The notes under the pieces: generated by a model
The model's input: only the letters and a program-made list of their open reading frames with translations
Told to the model about the DNA's origin: nothing
Databases searched by the model: none
Made by a program: the position numbers and the translations under genes
Origin: Chrysomallon squamiferum
Taxonomy: Eukaryota > Mollusca > Gastropoda > Neomphalida > Peltospiridae
DNA length: 62,000 nt
Reading direction: 5' to 3'
NCBI GenBank assembly: GCA_012295275.1
Contig: CM022676.1
Span: 7,387,219-7,449,218, forward strand
In this document: one piece after another, positions 46,151 through 57,469 of the stretch
How positions within the stretch are numbered: position 1 is the stretch's first letter
Layout of the letters: each line of letters begins with the position of its first letter

Positions 46151-49100
46151 GTTTCTATAATTTAATTTAATTTAACTTTAACTTTATTTTTATTTTTTTT
46201 TTTAAATTATTTTTTAATTTAAACTTTGAAGTTTTATTATTATTATTATTATTTTTTTAATTTATGTTTTTTTTTTTTTAATCATTATTCTAAACTGAAG
46301 GTCAGGGTTACACATTAACGGCATCAGACAGATATGGAGTTGTTGGATCACAATTTACTTTGACCTGTCGAGCAGGTCCTGCTGATGTATTTAGCTGGTT
46401 TGTGAATGACGCAGTATACTCTATGGATGGACAAGTACGTGGTTACTGTCGTTGGTTCGTCCCACATCCAAAAGATTATTTGTATAACTGTTCGAATGGA
46501 GTAAGGACTCTGACAATAAAATCTATCAAACGCAGTCAACAAGGAACAGTGTGGAGATGTGGTAATGATATACCACGCAGCAATGAAATAAAACTGGAAG
46601 TGAGAGGTAAAAATCAGTTTTATTATTGTCATTCTAGGACATATATAGTGCTAATGATATCTAAAAAAAAAAAAAAAAAAAAAAAAAATTCAATAAAACA
46701 AAACAGTACTATAACTCACATGTTTTATCAGTTTTATTTTGTAATTAGCATTCTAGGAATTATGTTCTTTTAATGCTTTCTAAACTAAACATCTCAGTAG
46801 AACAAAATAATACTTGAAATCAGAGGTCAAATACCTTTATCAAAACCAAATATTTTGATAATTACAGAAGATAAGAATGATTAATATATTTTAACATTTA
46901 ACTAAGTTTATATTCTTAAATGAAATAATTTCCAACCAAATTATAAGATTAAACAGATCGTACGTATACGCTAACTTACGTATATGAAGATACATCTTTA
47001 AAATGATACATGTGTACATATCAAGATTTAGTTTTTTATTTTGATATTTTATTATCATTATTATTATTATTATTATTATTATTTAAATCAGCTAAAATAT
47101 TAACAAAGGAAAAAAATAAAAAAATACGTACTTCTAATTATAAATGGAAGGTCGCAGATGACGTCATCAGTAACACGTGCGTTCTCTCACTGGCTAATAT
47201 TAATAGATCACAATCAGGTCTCTATGTGTGTACGGCTGAAAATCCAGATACGAAAAAAACTGCCAACAAAACACTTCATTTGACTGTACATCGTAAATAA
47301 GAAACTAATTATAGAAAAAATAAAAGTCGTAAATTAAACAGACAACTTAGTACTTGTTAGAGGTATATGTTTAAAATATCAGACAACCAACAATAAGCGT
47401 TAAGGTCTGAGACACTTTGTTATGCTATTGATAACATTATGTGTTTATTTATATGTGAGAGTGTCTGCTTATGTGCGTGTTTATGTATGTATGTTTGTAT
47501 GTATGTATGTATGGATGTATGGATGGATGTATGGATGCTTAATCAAGAAAGTTCAGCAATTTTTTGTAAATGACTGTTGATTCCAAATAAATTAAAACAG
47601 ATCTCGTTTTCATTCACAAAATCACGACTGCTCAACGTTACTGCGACGAGAGATCATTACACCAGTTGTCATTCCATTCCTGCAGCAGCATCCTGGCTTT
47701 CTGTTTCAACTTGACAACGCTAGACTAACCACTAATCTTCTTGAGCGGAACCACATCCAAGTGTTGAACTGTCCACCGAAGTCCTCTGACTTGTCTCCAA
47801 CTGAACATGCATGTGACCTACTGCGCTGTAGGGTACGCGAAAACCATCTTCATATCCTTAATGTCCATGACCTACACATAGCTCTGAATGGAACGCAGTT
47901 GCTGTTTCTGAGATTGATGCTCTCATTAGAAGCATGAGACGACGATGTACTGCTGTCATCACTGCCACTGGTGAACAAACATTATTGAACCCCTCACTTC
48001 ATTTTGGTAGATGTACCCCTCCATTTCATTAGTTGACATTAAAGTAACGACGTTGACATCATCACAACGTGTTACTGCTGGCTACATTCAGAAATGCTGT
48101 ATCAACGAAATAATGTTGCAAATATATTCAACATCCAATCAGGTTGTCTCTATTTCATATGTTGTACGTAACTGCTAAACAGCATATATATATATATATA
48201 TGCCTATGTATATGCATGTATAAGTACACATACGTTCTTACCTACATAATTATATATTTACGGATATCTAGACAGTGAGCTCGTGAATGGATGGATGGAT
48301 GGAAGGATGTACTGATACAGTGATGTAAAGAAAGAAAGAACAATCAGACAGAGAGACAGAGGAACATAGAAAGAGTTACAGATGAACATGGAATGGTGAA
48401 GAAAATAGAGGTGTATAAAATCAGAATTGTTTAAGTACAAAAATCGGCGGTGAAAGTGTAAAATAAATACACACAGACAATAACTAAACTAAAAGATACC
48501 TTAACAATAGCAAATAAATAATTGCCTACTCTCTGAAGATATATTAAAAATAGGAAATATAAATTACCGATGTATTGAAGATATATAAATAATATGTTAA
48601 TTTAATCTGACATTTTTATTTTCATTGACGAATTTTCAACCCCTGAAGAAGACAGCAATCAGTTTGCGCAAGGATTTGGCAGCGGTTTTGGAGCTTCCTC
48701 GGCTTTGTTTCTCATCATTATCTTTGGCATTGTTACGCACTATCGAAATAAAATAAGTAATTATTTATTTGGTTCTTTGGACGGTTTAATTGGTTGGCTG
48801 GTTGGTTGGTTGGTTTAATTGTTTCATTTTTATTTTGTTGTGTTATATTTTATTTTATTTTACAGTCTTCATTTATTTATTCATTCATCCATTTTTTCGT
48901 TCGTTCATTTATTCGTTAATTCATACTATTGTTTATTTATTGTTTGTATGTCTTTTTTTTTGTTCCTTTATTTATTTTATTATGTATTTAAATTACACTT
49001 ACCAAAAGAGTAAAGGGGAGATAAATCGAGTCTAATTTACACTATTATCTTAAATAGAATATCAAACCTGTTTTCTTGACAACCTACATATTTCAGCCAC

Positions 49101-50313
49101 CTGATAATGAAATGGCTGAGGTAAGAACTGACGTCTACAAAAAATATTTCACGACGATGTCAGTATTTAGGTAGAATGATTTGAAGAGATAAGTATACTA
49201 TACAGATAGAAATAACTAGTATTATTACTACACTACTAAGTTCAAGATGATGATAAGGTTAATATTATTATTATTATTATTATTACAGGAGAAAACAACT
49301 CAACTTCGAACCAACTAAGGTAAATTAATTTATTATTGTTTTTTACTATTTTTCTTTCTGTAAAATGTATTCATGCTAATGTGCGTCTATCTGTATGTGT
49401 CTATGTATATCTCTATGTATGTTTGTGATTATGTATTTATGTGTATGTATATATTTATGTATGCATGTATGTATGCATGCCTGTATGTATATATGTATGT
49501 ATGAATGTATGTATGTATGTGTGCACGTGCGTAAATATGTAATATATATGTAGTATATAACACATGTATTTATGTATGATTATATGGTATGTATATACTT
49601 ATGTCTGTTTGCATTCCTTTGTTCGTACTAGGATTATCACACCAATGTACATGTAATATATGTTATTTACTTTTGAAAATTCAGAATCAGCACAAATCAT
49701 TATGACTACCACAAAGTAGATCAAGTTTCTGGTAAGTTGACATATACACACACACATACACACTTACATACACACATACATACACACATACATACATAAT
49801 ACATACATACATATACATACATATATACATATGTACACACATAAACACATACATTCGTATACATACACATACGCACATACATACATAAACACACATAATA
49901 TATATACACACACAACTATATACATATATATAATATATATATATAAATAAATACGCACATTCGAACACACATAATAATATTTATATAAACCAAAACATAA
50001 TATCATTCCATGTTTCAGATGATGAGGAAAGACGAAACGACGTTCCAGATGATGTCTTAATGCCTGATAGTAAGTGAACTGATATTAAGAAAGGATAAAG
50101 CAGTAAACGAGTATTTTTTGTTGACCATACACTTATTTAGATAATTTCATGAACAATTGAACCAGGTTGTCTTACCGTTATGATGTACAAGAAAGGAAAA
50201 CGTAACATCCACGATTTTCCAGGAAAGAATTATAAAGAAGAAAACAAGTAATGTTTGTTAACTAGAGACGATTTTCCAGAAAGAAATGCTATCTATTATT
50301 AAAATATAGCCTG

Positions 50314-50353
<40 letters not shown>

Positions 50354-51188
50354 CTAGATAGATAGACAGACAGACATACAGACTGAAAGATAGGTAGATA
50401 GATAGATAGATGGATAGAGAGACAGATAGAAAGGTTGACAATCCTTTATCGAAATGTTTCGGAATTTTCGGATTTAGGGATTTACTGAGATTTATTTTTC
50501 ATATAGACCTTATATAAACAGCTGCAGGATTTTTTTAAAGTGTCTTTCTTTGAAAAGTTATAATGTTTCTACTTTTTTAAGAAGAGACAATTTGTAAATG
50601 GTTTAAATAAACAAAAGCAAAATAAAAGGAAAAGAAAGATAAAAGATAATAATAGTAATCAAACAGAAATATGGGTTAAAAATTTAAGTACATGCGTACA
50701 TTTACACATACACAAACAATACACCGCATATCTGCATACATAAAAACACACATACATACGAGAATATATATATCTGTGTGTATCTCTCAAATCACACATC
50801 GATGTATCTGTAGAAACATTTTCTTACATATGTGTATTATGCATGTGTGTATATATGTAACTATGTATCCATGCACATATATATATATACATAATTACAT
50901 CCCATGTTTCAGAGAATGAGACTGCGCCAGCGGCTGTAAATCAAGATGGAGACAATTCACATTCTTTGCTAGAGGAAAAAGGAAATGATGTCCCAGATGA
51001 CGTGTTAATGCCTGATAGTAAGTGAACTGATATTAATTAATGATAAAGAAGAAAACGAGCAATGTTTGTGAACCATACACTTATCTACAGACTTACTTGA
51101 ACATTTAAACAAGGTTGACTTAATTTATCATGTATAAGAAACGAAAACCCGAAATGCTCGATTTTCCAGAAAGGAATTCTAGCTATTA

Positions 51189-51238
<50 letters not shown>

Positions 51239-52282
51239 TATATATACACTATATATATTTTTTCTTTTTCGATAAAGTATGCAACATGTCACGATGGCTA
51301 TGTGTAACTTTCCACACAATCATTACCCTATTTTGGGATTTGATGACAAAACCTTAGATAAGAAGCACAGTCTAAATATAATTCAGTTTATATTTGATAT
51401 ACAGCTTATGTAAATAGTCTGCAGGACTTTATAAATTGTATTTTTAATAAATGTATGCATAAAATAAAGTTTACCTGTACGAAACGATTCGAAAACTCTA
51501 ATATCTCACTTTTTCTGCTGCCCGGAAAAAACGTTGAATTTCAGAATTTCGGATAAAGGATCCTCAAGCTGTATTTAAATGAAAATAAAAAACAGTTGTT
51601 TTTTTTTAATACAGTTTTATAGAAACTGATATACGTGGAACATTTTATTTATATACGTTATATTATATTAAATTTGCTTTAAATGATAAAGCATCCATCC
51701 AGACAACTATATATTAATTAATAGATACATGGATACATAGCCTATAAGCAATTTAGTTATTAAATTAAGATATGAGTCGTAACGATGTTTTAGCCTATAC
51801 GCAATTTTGTTATTAATGTATGAGTAAGAAGTTATGTTTATATATATATATATATATATATTTATATGTAGATAAATACATAGATAGATACCTAGAGCGA
51901 ATCTTTATGTGTGTGTGTATTTATATACACATAAATGCGATTATTGTTTTCTCCATAAATCAAAACATATTTTCATTCTTTGTTTCAGATAGTGAGACAG
52001 CGCCAAAGACTGTACATCAAGATACAGAGAATCTATATTCTTCTCTAGAGGAAAGACGAAATGACGTCCCATATGAGGTCTTATTGCCTGATAGTGAGTG
52101 AATTGATATTAAGAAACGAAAAAGCAGTAAACGAGTATTTTTTGTTAACCATACACTTATTAAGATAATTTCATGAACAATTAAACAATGTTGTTTTACC
52201 GTTATGATGTACAAGAAAGGAAAACGTAACATCCATGATTTTCCAGGAAAAAAGGATATCTATTATTATAATATAACCTAGA

Positions 52283-52354
<72 letters not shown>

Positions 52355-52518
52355 ATGTGAATGTATATGTATGTATGTTTGTATGTATCTTGTATGTAGG
52401 TTGAGAATCCTTTGGACGGAAATGTTTCTTTATTTTTGGATTTTTGGAATTTGGTATTTGATGAGATAGCCTTAGATGAAAAACACAGTCTAAATGGTAA
52501 CTGAACTTATATTTCATG

Positions 52519-52574
<56 letters not shown>

Positions 52575-54642
52575 TAGATAGATAGGTAGGTCCACACCTA
52601 GATAGACAGAGAGATAGAAATAGCGTATTTGTAAAGCTATACACTTAAACATATTGAATTTTAGAAGTATATATTTATCTGCGAGTGCTAGTGTGTCTGG
52701 GTGCATTTACATACTCATTCATTAATGCGATTATTGGTTTCTCCACACATGAGAATTTTTATAAAAACAAAAATATATTTTGATTCCATGTTTCAGATAG
52801 TGAGACAGCGCCAAAGACTGTACATGAAGATACAGAGAATCTGTATTCTCGTCTAGAGGAAAGACGAAATGACGTCCCATATGAGGCGCTACTGCCTGAT
52901 AGTGAGTGAACTGATATTAAGAAATGATAAAGGAGAAAACGAGTATTTTTTGTTTGCCATGTGAACAATTAAACAAGGTTGTTTTACCGTTATGATGTAC
53001 AAGAAACGAAAACGCAACATCCAGGATTTTCCAGGAAAAAAATGATATCTATTATTACAATATAAGCTATAGTATATATAGATGTATGTATATCTATATG
53101 TATATGTGAATGTATATGTTTGTATGTGTGTATGTATGTATGTTGTATGTATTTTGAGAATCCATTGGTCCGAAATGTTTGTTATTTTCGGATTTTTGGA
53201 TTTTGGTATTTGATGAGATAGCCTTAGATATGAAACACAAACTAAATGGTAATTGAACTTATATTTCATGTACATCTTATCTAAGTAGTGTCCACGATTT
53301 TATAAAAAGTATATTTAATAATTTTGTGCATGAAATAAAGAGTGGGTGTGCCAGATAACCCGTAATATATCACTTTTTCTGCTGCTTCGAAGATGTTTCG
53401 AATTTCAGAACTTCGGATAAAGGATTCTCCATATAGCTGAAAATATAAACAGTTGTCTAACAGAGTTTTAAAGAGACTGATATTACACATTTACACAGAC
53501 ACACACACACACATACATACGTAACTTATAGGAAAAGAAGAAATCTTAACGACATTTTAGCTATTATGCAATTCTGTGATTAATATATATTACAAAGCTT
53601 TGCTTAAAAATTAATTCAATGGACGGTACGGAAATATTGTAAAACGTTTTGAAAATATATCTGTCTATCAATCTATCTATCTATGTATCTATCTGGATAG
53701 ATAGTTAGATATAGATACGTAGGTCGACACCTAGATAGATAGAGAGATAGAAATAGCGTATATGTAAAACTATACACTTAAATATATTGAATTTTAAAAA
53801 TGTATATCTATCTGTGATTGCTAGTGTGTCTAGGTGAATTTACATACACTCATTCATTAAAGCGATTATTGGTTTCTCCACACATCAGAATTTTTATATA
53901 AACAAAAACAAATTTTGATTCCATGTTTCAGATGGTCAGAATGCTCCAACGGCTGTAAATCGAGATACAGAGAATCTATATTATCCTCTAGAGGAAAGAC
54001 GAAATGACGTCCCATATGAGGCCCTACTGCCTGATAGTGAGTGAATTGATATTTAGAAATGATAAAGCAGTAAACGAGTATTTTGTGTTAGCCATACACT
54101 TATTAAGCTACTTTCATGAACGATTAAACAATGTTGTTTTACCGTTACGATGTACAAGAAACGAAAACTCAGCATCCATGATTTTCGAGAAAAAAAGGAT
54201 ATCTATTATTGTAATATAACCTGCACTATATATATATATGTGTGTGTGTGTATTTATATACACACACATTCATTAATGCGATTATTGTTTTCTCCGTACA
54301 TCACAACTTTTATATAAACGGAAACATATTTTCATTCTATGTTTCAGATAATCAGACAGCGCTCGAGGCTGTATATCAAGATACAGAGAATCTGTATTCT
54401 CATCTAGAGGAAAGACGAAATGACGTCCCATATGAGGTCTTATTGCCTGATAGTGAGTGAATTGATGTTCATAAATGATAAAGCAGAAAGCGAATATTTG
54501 TTGTTAGCCATACACCTATTTAGTCACTTTCATGAACAAATATACAAGGTTGTCTTACAGTTATGATGTACAAGAAACGAAAACGCAACATGCACGATTT
54601 TCCAGGAAAGAAAGGATATCTGTTATTACAATATAAGCTATA

Positions 54643-54698
<56 letters not shown>

Positions 54699-54744
54699 CT
54701 ATATATATAAGCTATAGTGTATATACCTATAAATATAATATATA

Positions 54745-54788
<44 letters not shown>

Positions 54789-56253
54789 GTATATCTATAT
54801 GTATATGTGAATGTATATGTTTGTATGTGTGTATGTATGTATATTGTATGTAGGTTGAGAAAACTTTGGTCCGAAATGTTTCTTAATTTTAGGATTTTTG
54901 GAATTTGGTATTTGATGAGATAGCCTTAGATAAAAAACACAGTCTAAGCGGTAACTGAACTTGTATTTCACATGCAGCTTATCTAAGTAGTCTGCACGAT
55001 TTCATAAATAGTATAAAATTCAAACATTTTGTGCATGAAATAAAGAGTGGGTGTGCCAAATAATCCGTAATATATCAGTTTTTCTGCTGCTTGGAAGATG
55101 TTTCAAATTTCAGAACTTCGGATAAAGGATTCCCTATTTAGTTGAAAATATAAACAGTTTTCTAACACAGTTTTAAGGAGACTGACATTAAACATTTACA
55201 CACACACACACACATACGGAACTTATAGGAAAGAACAAATCTTAACGACATTTTAGCTATTATGCAGTTTTGTGATTAATATATGTTAGAAAGCTTTGTC
55301 TTAAAATTAATTCACTGGACTGTACTGAAATATTATAAAACGTTTGAAAGAATATCTATTTATCTATCTATCTTTCTCTCTGTCTATCTATGTATCTATC
55401 TATGTATATATAGGTAGGTAGGTCGATACCTAGATAGATAGAGAGACAGAAATAGCGTATTTGTAAAGCTATACACTTAAACATATTGAATTTTAAAAGT
55501 ATATATTTATCTGCGAGTGCTAGTGTGTCTGGGTGCATTTACATACTCATTCATTAATGCGATTATTGTTTTCTCCACACATTATAATTTTTATACAAAC
55601 AAAAACAAATTTTGATTCCATGTTTCAGATTGTCAGAGTGCTCCAACGACTGTACATCAAGATACAGAGAATCTATATTATCCTCTAGAGGAAAGACGAA
55701 ATGACGTCCCATATGAGGTCCTAATGCCTGATAGTAAGTGAATCGATATTAAAGCAGTAACTTATAGGAAAAGAACAAATCTTTACGAGATAGTAGCTAT
55801 TATGGAATTTTGTGATTAATATATGTTACAAAGCTTTGCTTAAAAATTAATTCAGTGGACGGTGCGGATATATTGTAAAACGTTTTGAAAGAATATATAT
55901 ATCTATATAGATAGGTAGGTCGACACCTAGATAGATAGAGAGACAGAAATAGCGTATTTGTAAAGCTATACTGTTAAACATATTGAATTTTAAAAGTATA
56001 TATTTATCTGCGAGTGCTAGTGTGTCTGGGTGCATTTACATACTCATTCATTAAAGCGATTATTGGTTTCTCCACACATCAGAATTTTTATACAAACAAA
56101 AACAAATTTTGATTCCATGTTTCAGATGGTCAGAGTGCTCCAACGACTGTACATCAAGATACAGAGAATCTATATTCTCGTCTAGAGGAAAGACGAAATG
56201 ACGTCCCATATGAGGTCCTACTGCCTGATAGTAAGTGAACTGATATTAATAAA
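45417..56253 (+). CDS. Receptor D: one-Ig receptor with six tandem ITAMs
   Basis: Chosen exons: 45417-45474, 46301-46606, 48649-48756, 49289-49319, 49685-49731, 50019-50069, 50913-51017, 51989-52093, 52797-52901, 53932-54036, 54348-54452, 55629-55733, 56126-56238 (stop TGA 56236-56238). All phases are 1 except the shared 31/47-nt junction, and the total closes at 448 codons (447 aa). Signal peptide, one V-like Ig domain with all four Cys, TM helix, then a tail with two tyrosine-poor repeats and six perfect ITAMs (E-x-x-Y-x-x-L-x8-Y-x-x-L), 12 core tyrosines plus extra Tyr in YYPL. Ig2 is half deleted and Ig3-Ig4 are absent. AATAAA at 56248. Predicted to be a strong activating or multivalent signalling receptor. 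Exon usage is inferred, and isoforms with fewer ITAMs are likely. Confidence 0.75.
46090..46150. repeat. (AAT)n microsatellite
   Basis: Simple repeat in the first intron of D. Confidence 0.9.
46301..46606 (+). CDS. Receptor D Ig1 exon
   Basis: 306 nt. QGYTLTASDRYGVVGS start, FTLTCRAG, FSWFVND, GYCRWF, YNCSNG and GTVWRCGN. Intact, closest in layout to Ig1 of B. Confidence 0.9.
47092..47292 (+). pseudogene. Receptor D Ig2 exon, 5' half deleted
   Basis: The 3' half of the Ig2 exon survives (NYKWKVADDVISNT to GLYVCTAENPDT, then donor GTAAAT). The normal acceptor and the first part with the B-strand Cys are gone. An upstream AG (47090-47091), intronic in B, would give an in-frame 201-nt hybrid exon. 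Probably skipped; otherwise it would make a misfolded half domain. Confidence 0.7.
47585..48160 (+). pseudogene. Tc1/mariner-like fragment at the site of lost Ig3-Ig4
   Basis: Matches the 8500-9050 copy (FLFQLDNARL, LERNHIQVLN, PPKSSDLSPTEHA) with frameshifts. It ends with a single unit of the 21-bp sequence that is amplified at 9047. It lies exactly where the Ig3 and Ig4 exons should be. Confidence 0.85.
48649..48756 (+). CDS. Receptor D transmembrane exon
   Basis: The ancestral acceptor CAGGAGCTG has become CAACCCCTG. The next AG (CTGAAG) gives a 108-nt exon in the right phase: DSNQFAQGFGSGFGASSALF, LIIIFGIV, then THYRNKI. Joined to Ig1 it reads LEVREDSNQ. Confidence 0.72.
   Translation, partial: KTAISLRKDLAAVLELPRLCFSSLSLALLRTIEIK
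49097..49120 (+). other. Candidate 24-nt cassette exon (PPDNEMAE)
   Basis: TTTCAG acceptor and GTAAGA donor are both good. Reads PPDNEMAE in phase 0, but after the phase-1 TM exon it would read ACC-ACC-TGA. The copies in B and C would also stop. It is either a relic or an exon that truncates the receptor before the ITAMs. Confidence 0.45.
49289..49319 (+). CDS. Receptor D juxtamembrane 31-nt exon
   Basis: ENNSTSNQL; has lost the Lys/Arg cluster seen in B and C. Acceptor TTACAG follows (ATT)n. Confidence 0.7.
49685..49731 (+). CDS. Receptor D juxtamembrane 47-nt exon
   Basis: ISTNHYDYHKVDQVSG with two tyrosines (YHKV is YxxV-like). Donor GTAAGT. Confidence 0.78.
50019..50069 (+). CDS. Receptor D tail exon 1, shortened and tyrosine-free
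   Basis: 51 nt. DDEERRNDVPDDVLMPDS. The first ITAM half is deleted and the second Tyr is Asp. Splice sites remain good (TTTCAG, GTAAGT). Confidence 0.72.
50913..51017 (+). CDS. Receptor D tail exon 2, full length but tyrosine-free
   Basis: 105 nt. NETAPAAVNQDGDNSHSLLE, EKGNDVPDDVLMPDS. Both ITAM tyrosines are replaced (His and Asp) while frame and splice sites are kept. Confidence 0.75.
51989..52093 (+). CDS. Receptor D ITAM exon 1
   Basis: 105 nt, phase 1 to 1. DSETAPKTVHQDTENLYSSL, EERRNDVP, YEVLLPDS. Canonical ITAM; in-frame TGA two codons past the exon end. Confidence 0.9.
52797..52901 (+). CDS. Receptor D ITAM exon 2
   Basis: 105 nt. DSETAPKTVHEDTENLYSRL, x8, YEALLPDS. Canonical ITAM, donor GTGAGT. 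Confidence 0.9.
53932..54036 (+). CDS. Receptor D ITAM exon 3
   Basis: 105 nt. DGQNAPTAVNRDTENLYYPL, x8, YEALLPDS. Canonical ITAM with YYPL. Confidence 0.9.
54348..54452 (+). CDS. Receptor D ITAM exon 4
   Basis: 105 nt. DNQTALEAVYQDTENLYSHL, x8, YEVLLPDS. Canonical ITAM; an extra Tyr precedes it. Only 416 bp from the previous copy. Confidence 0.9.
54646..54776. repeat. (TA)n microsatellite cluster
   Basis: Long TA runs in the intron after ITAM exon 4; similar TA runs at 50318-50352, 51191-51235, 52283-52345 and 52527-52572 mark the other tail introns. Confidence 0.9.
55629..55733 (+). CDS. Receptor D ITAM exon 5
   Basis: 105 nt. DCQSAPTTVHQDTENLYYPL, x8, YEVLMPDS. Canonical ITAM, donor GTAAGT. 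Confidence 0.9.
56126..56238 (+). CDS. Receptor D ITAM exon 6, likely terminal exon
   Basis: DGQSAPTTVHQDTENLYSRL, x8, YEVLLPDSK-stop. No further ITAM exon follows, so read-through to the TGA at 56236 with AATAAA at 56248 is the simplest end. The donor GTAAGT is still present, so further exons beyond the hAT-like and Tigger inserts cannot be excluded. Confidence 0.8.
56248..56253 (+). terminator. Polyadenylation signal of receptor D
   Basis: AATAAA shortly after the terminal stop. The equivalent sequence after the other ITAM exons (for example TTAAGAAATGATAAAG) lacks AATAAA. Confidence 0.5.
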
Positions 56254-56819
56254 TGATAAAGCAGTAAACGAGTATTTTTTGTTTGGCATACACTTGTTTA
56301 TACACTTTCATGAACGATTAAACAAGGTTGTCTTACCGTTATGATGTACAAGAAAGGAAAACGTAACGTCCACGATTTTCCAGTAAAAAAGGATATCTGT
56401 TATTATAATATAACCTACAGCACACATATATATATACACATGTATTTCTATATGTATATGTGAATGTATATGTATGTATGTGTAGAGAGAGAGAGAGAGA
56501 GATAGATAGATATACAAATAAATTTATAAATATATTATCAATCTCAGTAATGTTTTCCCGCGATGATATCAAAGAAATAAAATATTTTTTATTTTTTATA
56601 TTGTCTCTGACGTAAGATCGTGACGTCATGAAAGTCTCTATTTTCTTGTATAAAGGTGATATGAGAAATTAAATTCCTGGCTGACAGTGACAGAATAAAA
56701 CTATATTTACATTTTTTAAAATACTAACAAGAGTTTCCTTTCCACTGGTTGGTAAACCATATCTATCCAAGATTTTGTTATACTTTTGAGTTTTTATATT
56801 CAGTTCACATTGCCTAAGT

Positions 56820-57067
56820 CAGGGTGGGCAGACTGACAAATGGGCCACACCATTATGAGGTCGAAAAAGGAGCGACCATAAAGCATAAAGAATGCACATG
56901 AAATCTATTTCTTTTTTCTGTTTCTTAATCAACAAATGTATTGTTACATAGAGACGATTAAGTATTGCAGGGAAAAGACATCAGTGAAATGAAGACTACA
57001 AATTTAAAACTGTTATAGGTTTATTGTTCGTGAAAATTCCTGACGGGCCGTAGTTTGCACACCTCTG
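56820..57067. mobile_element. Short non-autonomous hAT element (MITE)
   Basis: 248 bp beginning CAGGGTGGGCAGACT and ending AGTTTGCACACCTCTG, imperfect terminal inverted repeats of hAT type. Flanked by GCCTAAGT and GCTTAAGG, an 8-bp target duplication matching at 6 of 8 positions. Inside are remnants such as GGGCCACACC and GACGGGCCGTAG. Confidence 0.8.
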
Positions 57068-57469
57068 GCTTAAGGCATACGGTTATATGATGATTTTATG
57101 ATCATTTTCTTAAAGTTTTTCATATTGAGATAAACGTTTGGATTGAATTTAAATGTATTATATTGTGCATCATGTTTTTTTAAATCATTGTTTCTGCGTC
57201 TGGACGTTTCCAGGTAAATGTCCTCTATCCTGTCAGATTTTTGTCGTTTTTTTTGTTTTGTTTTGGAATTCAAGGCAGGAAGTGTTCAACCCGTGGAGGT
57301 CCGGTGTTTAAACTTGTAAGAGGGTAATTGGCAGAACGCTTCTGAAGTCGGGCTGATTGGTATCAAAATTATGATTACAACTTTCGAACTTACAGCTTTG
57401 TTTAGTAAACAGTGTAGTCCATGGCAAGAATAGCTGAAACAGTTATACAATGCACAAAATCTGTTTTAG

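Noticed and set aside
50300-54776. TA-rich palindromic tracts as regulatory stem-loops
   Set aside because: Any (TA)n is self-complementary. They vary between copies and recur at random in introns.
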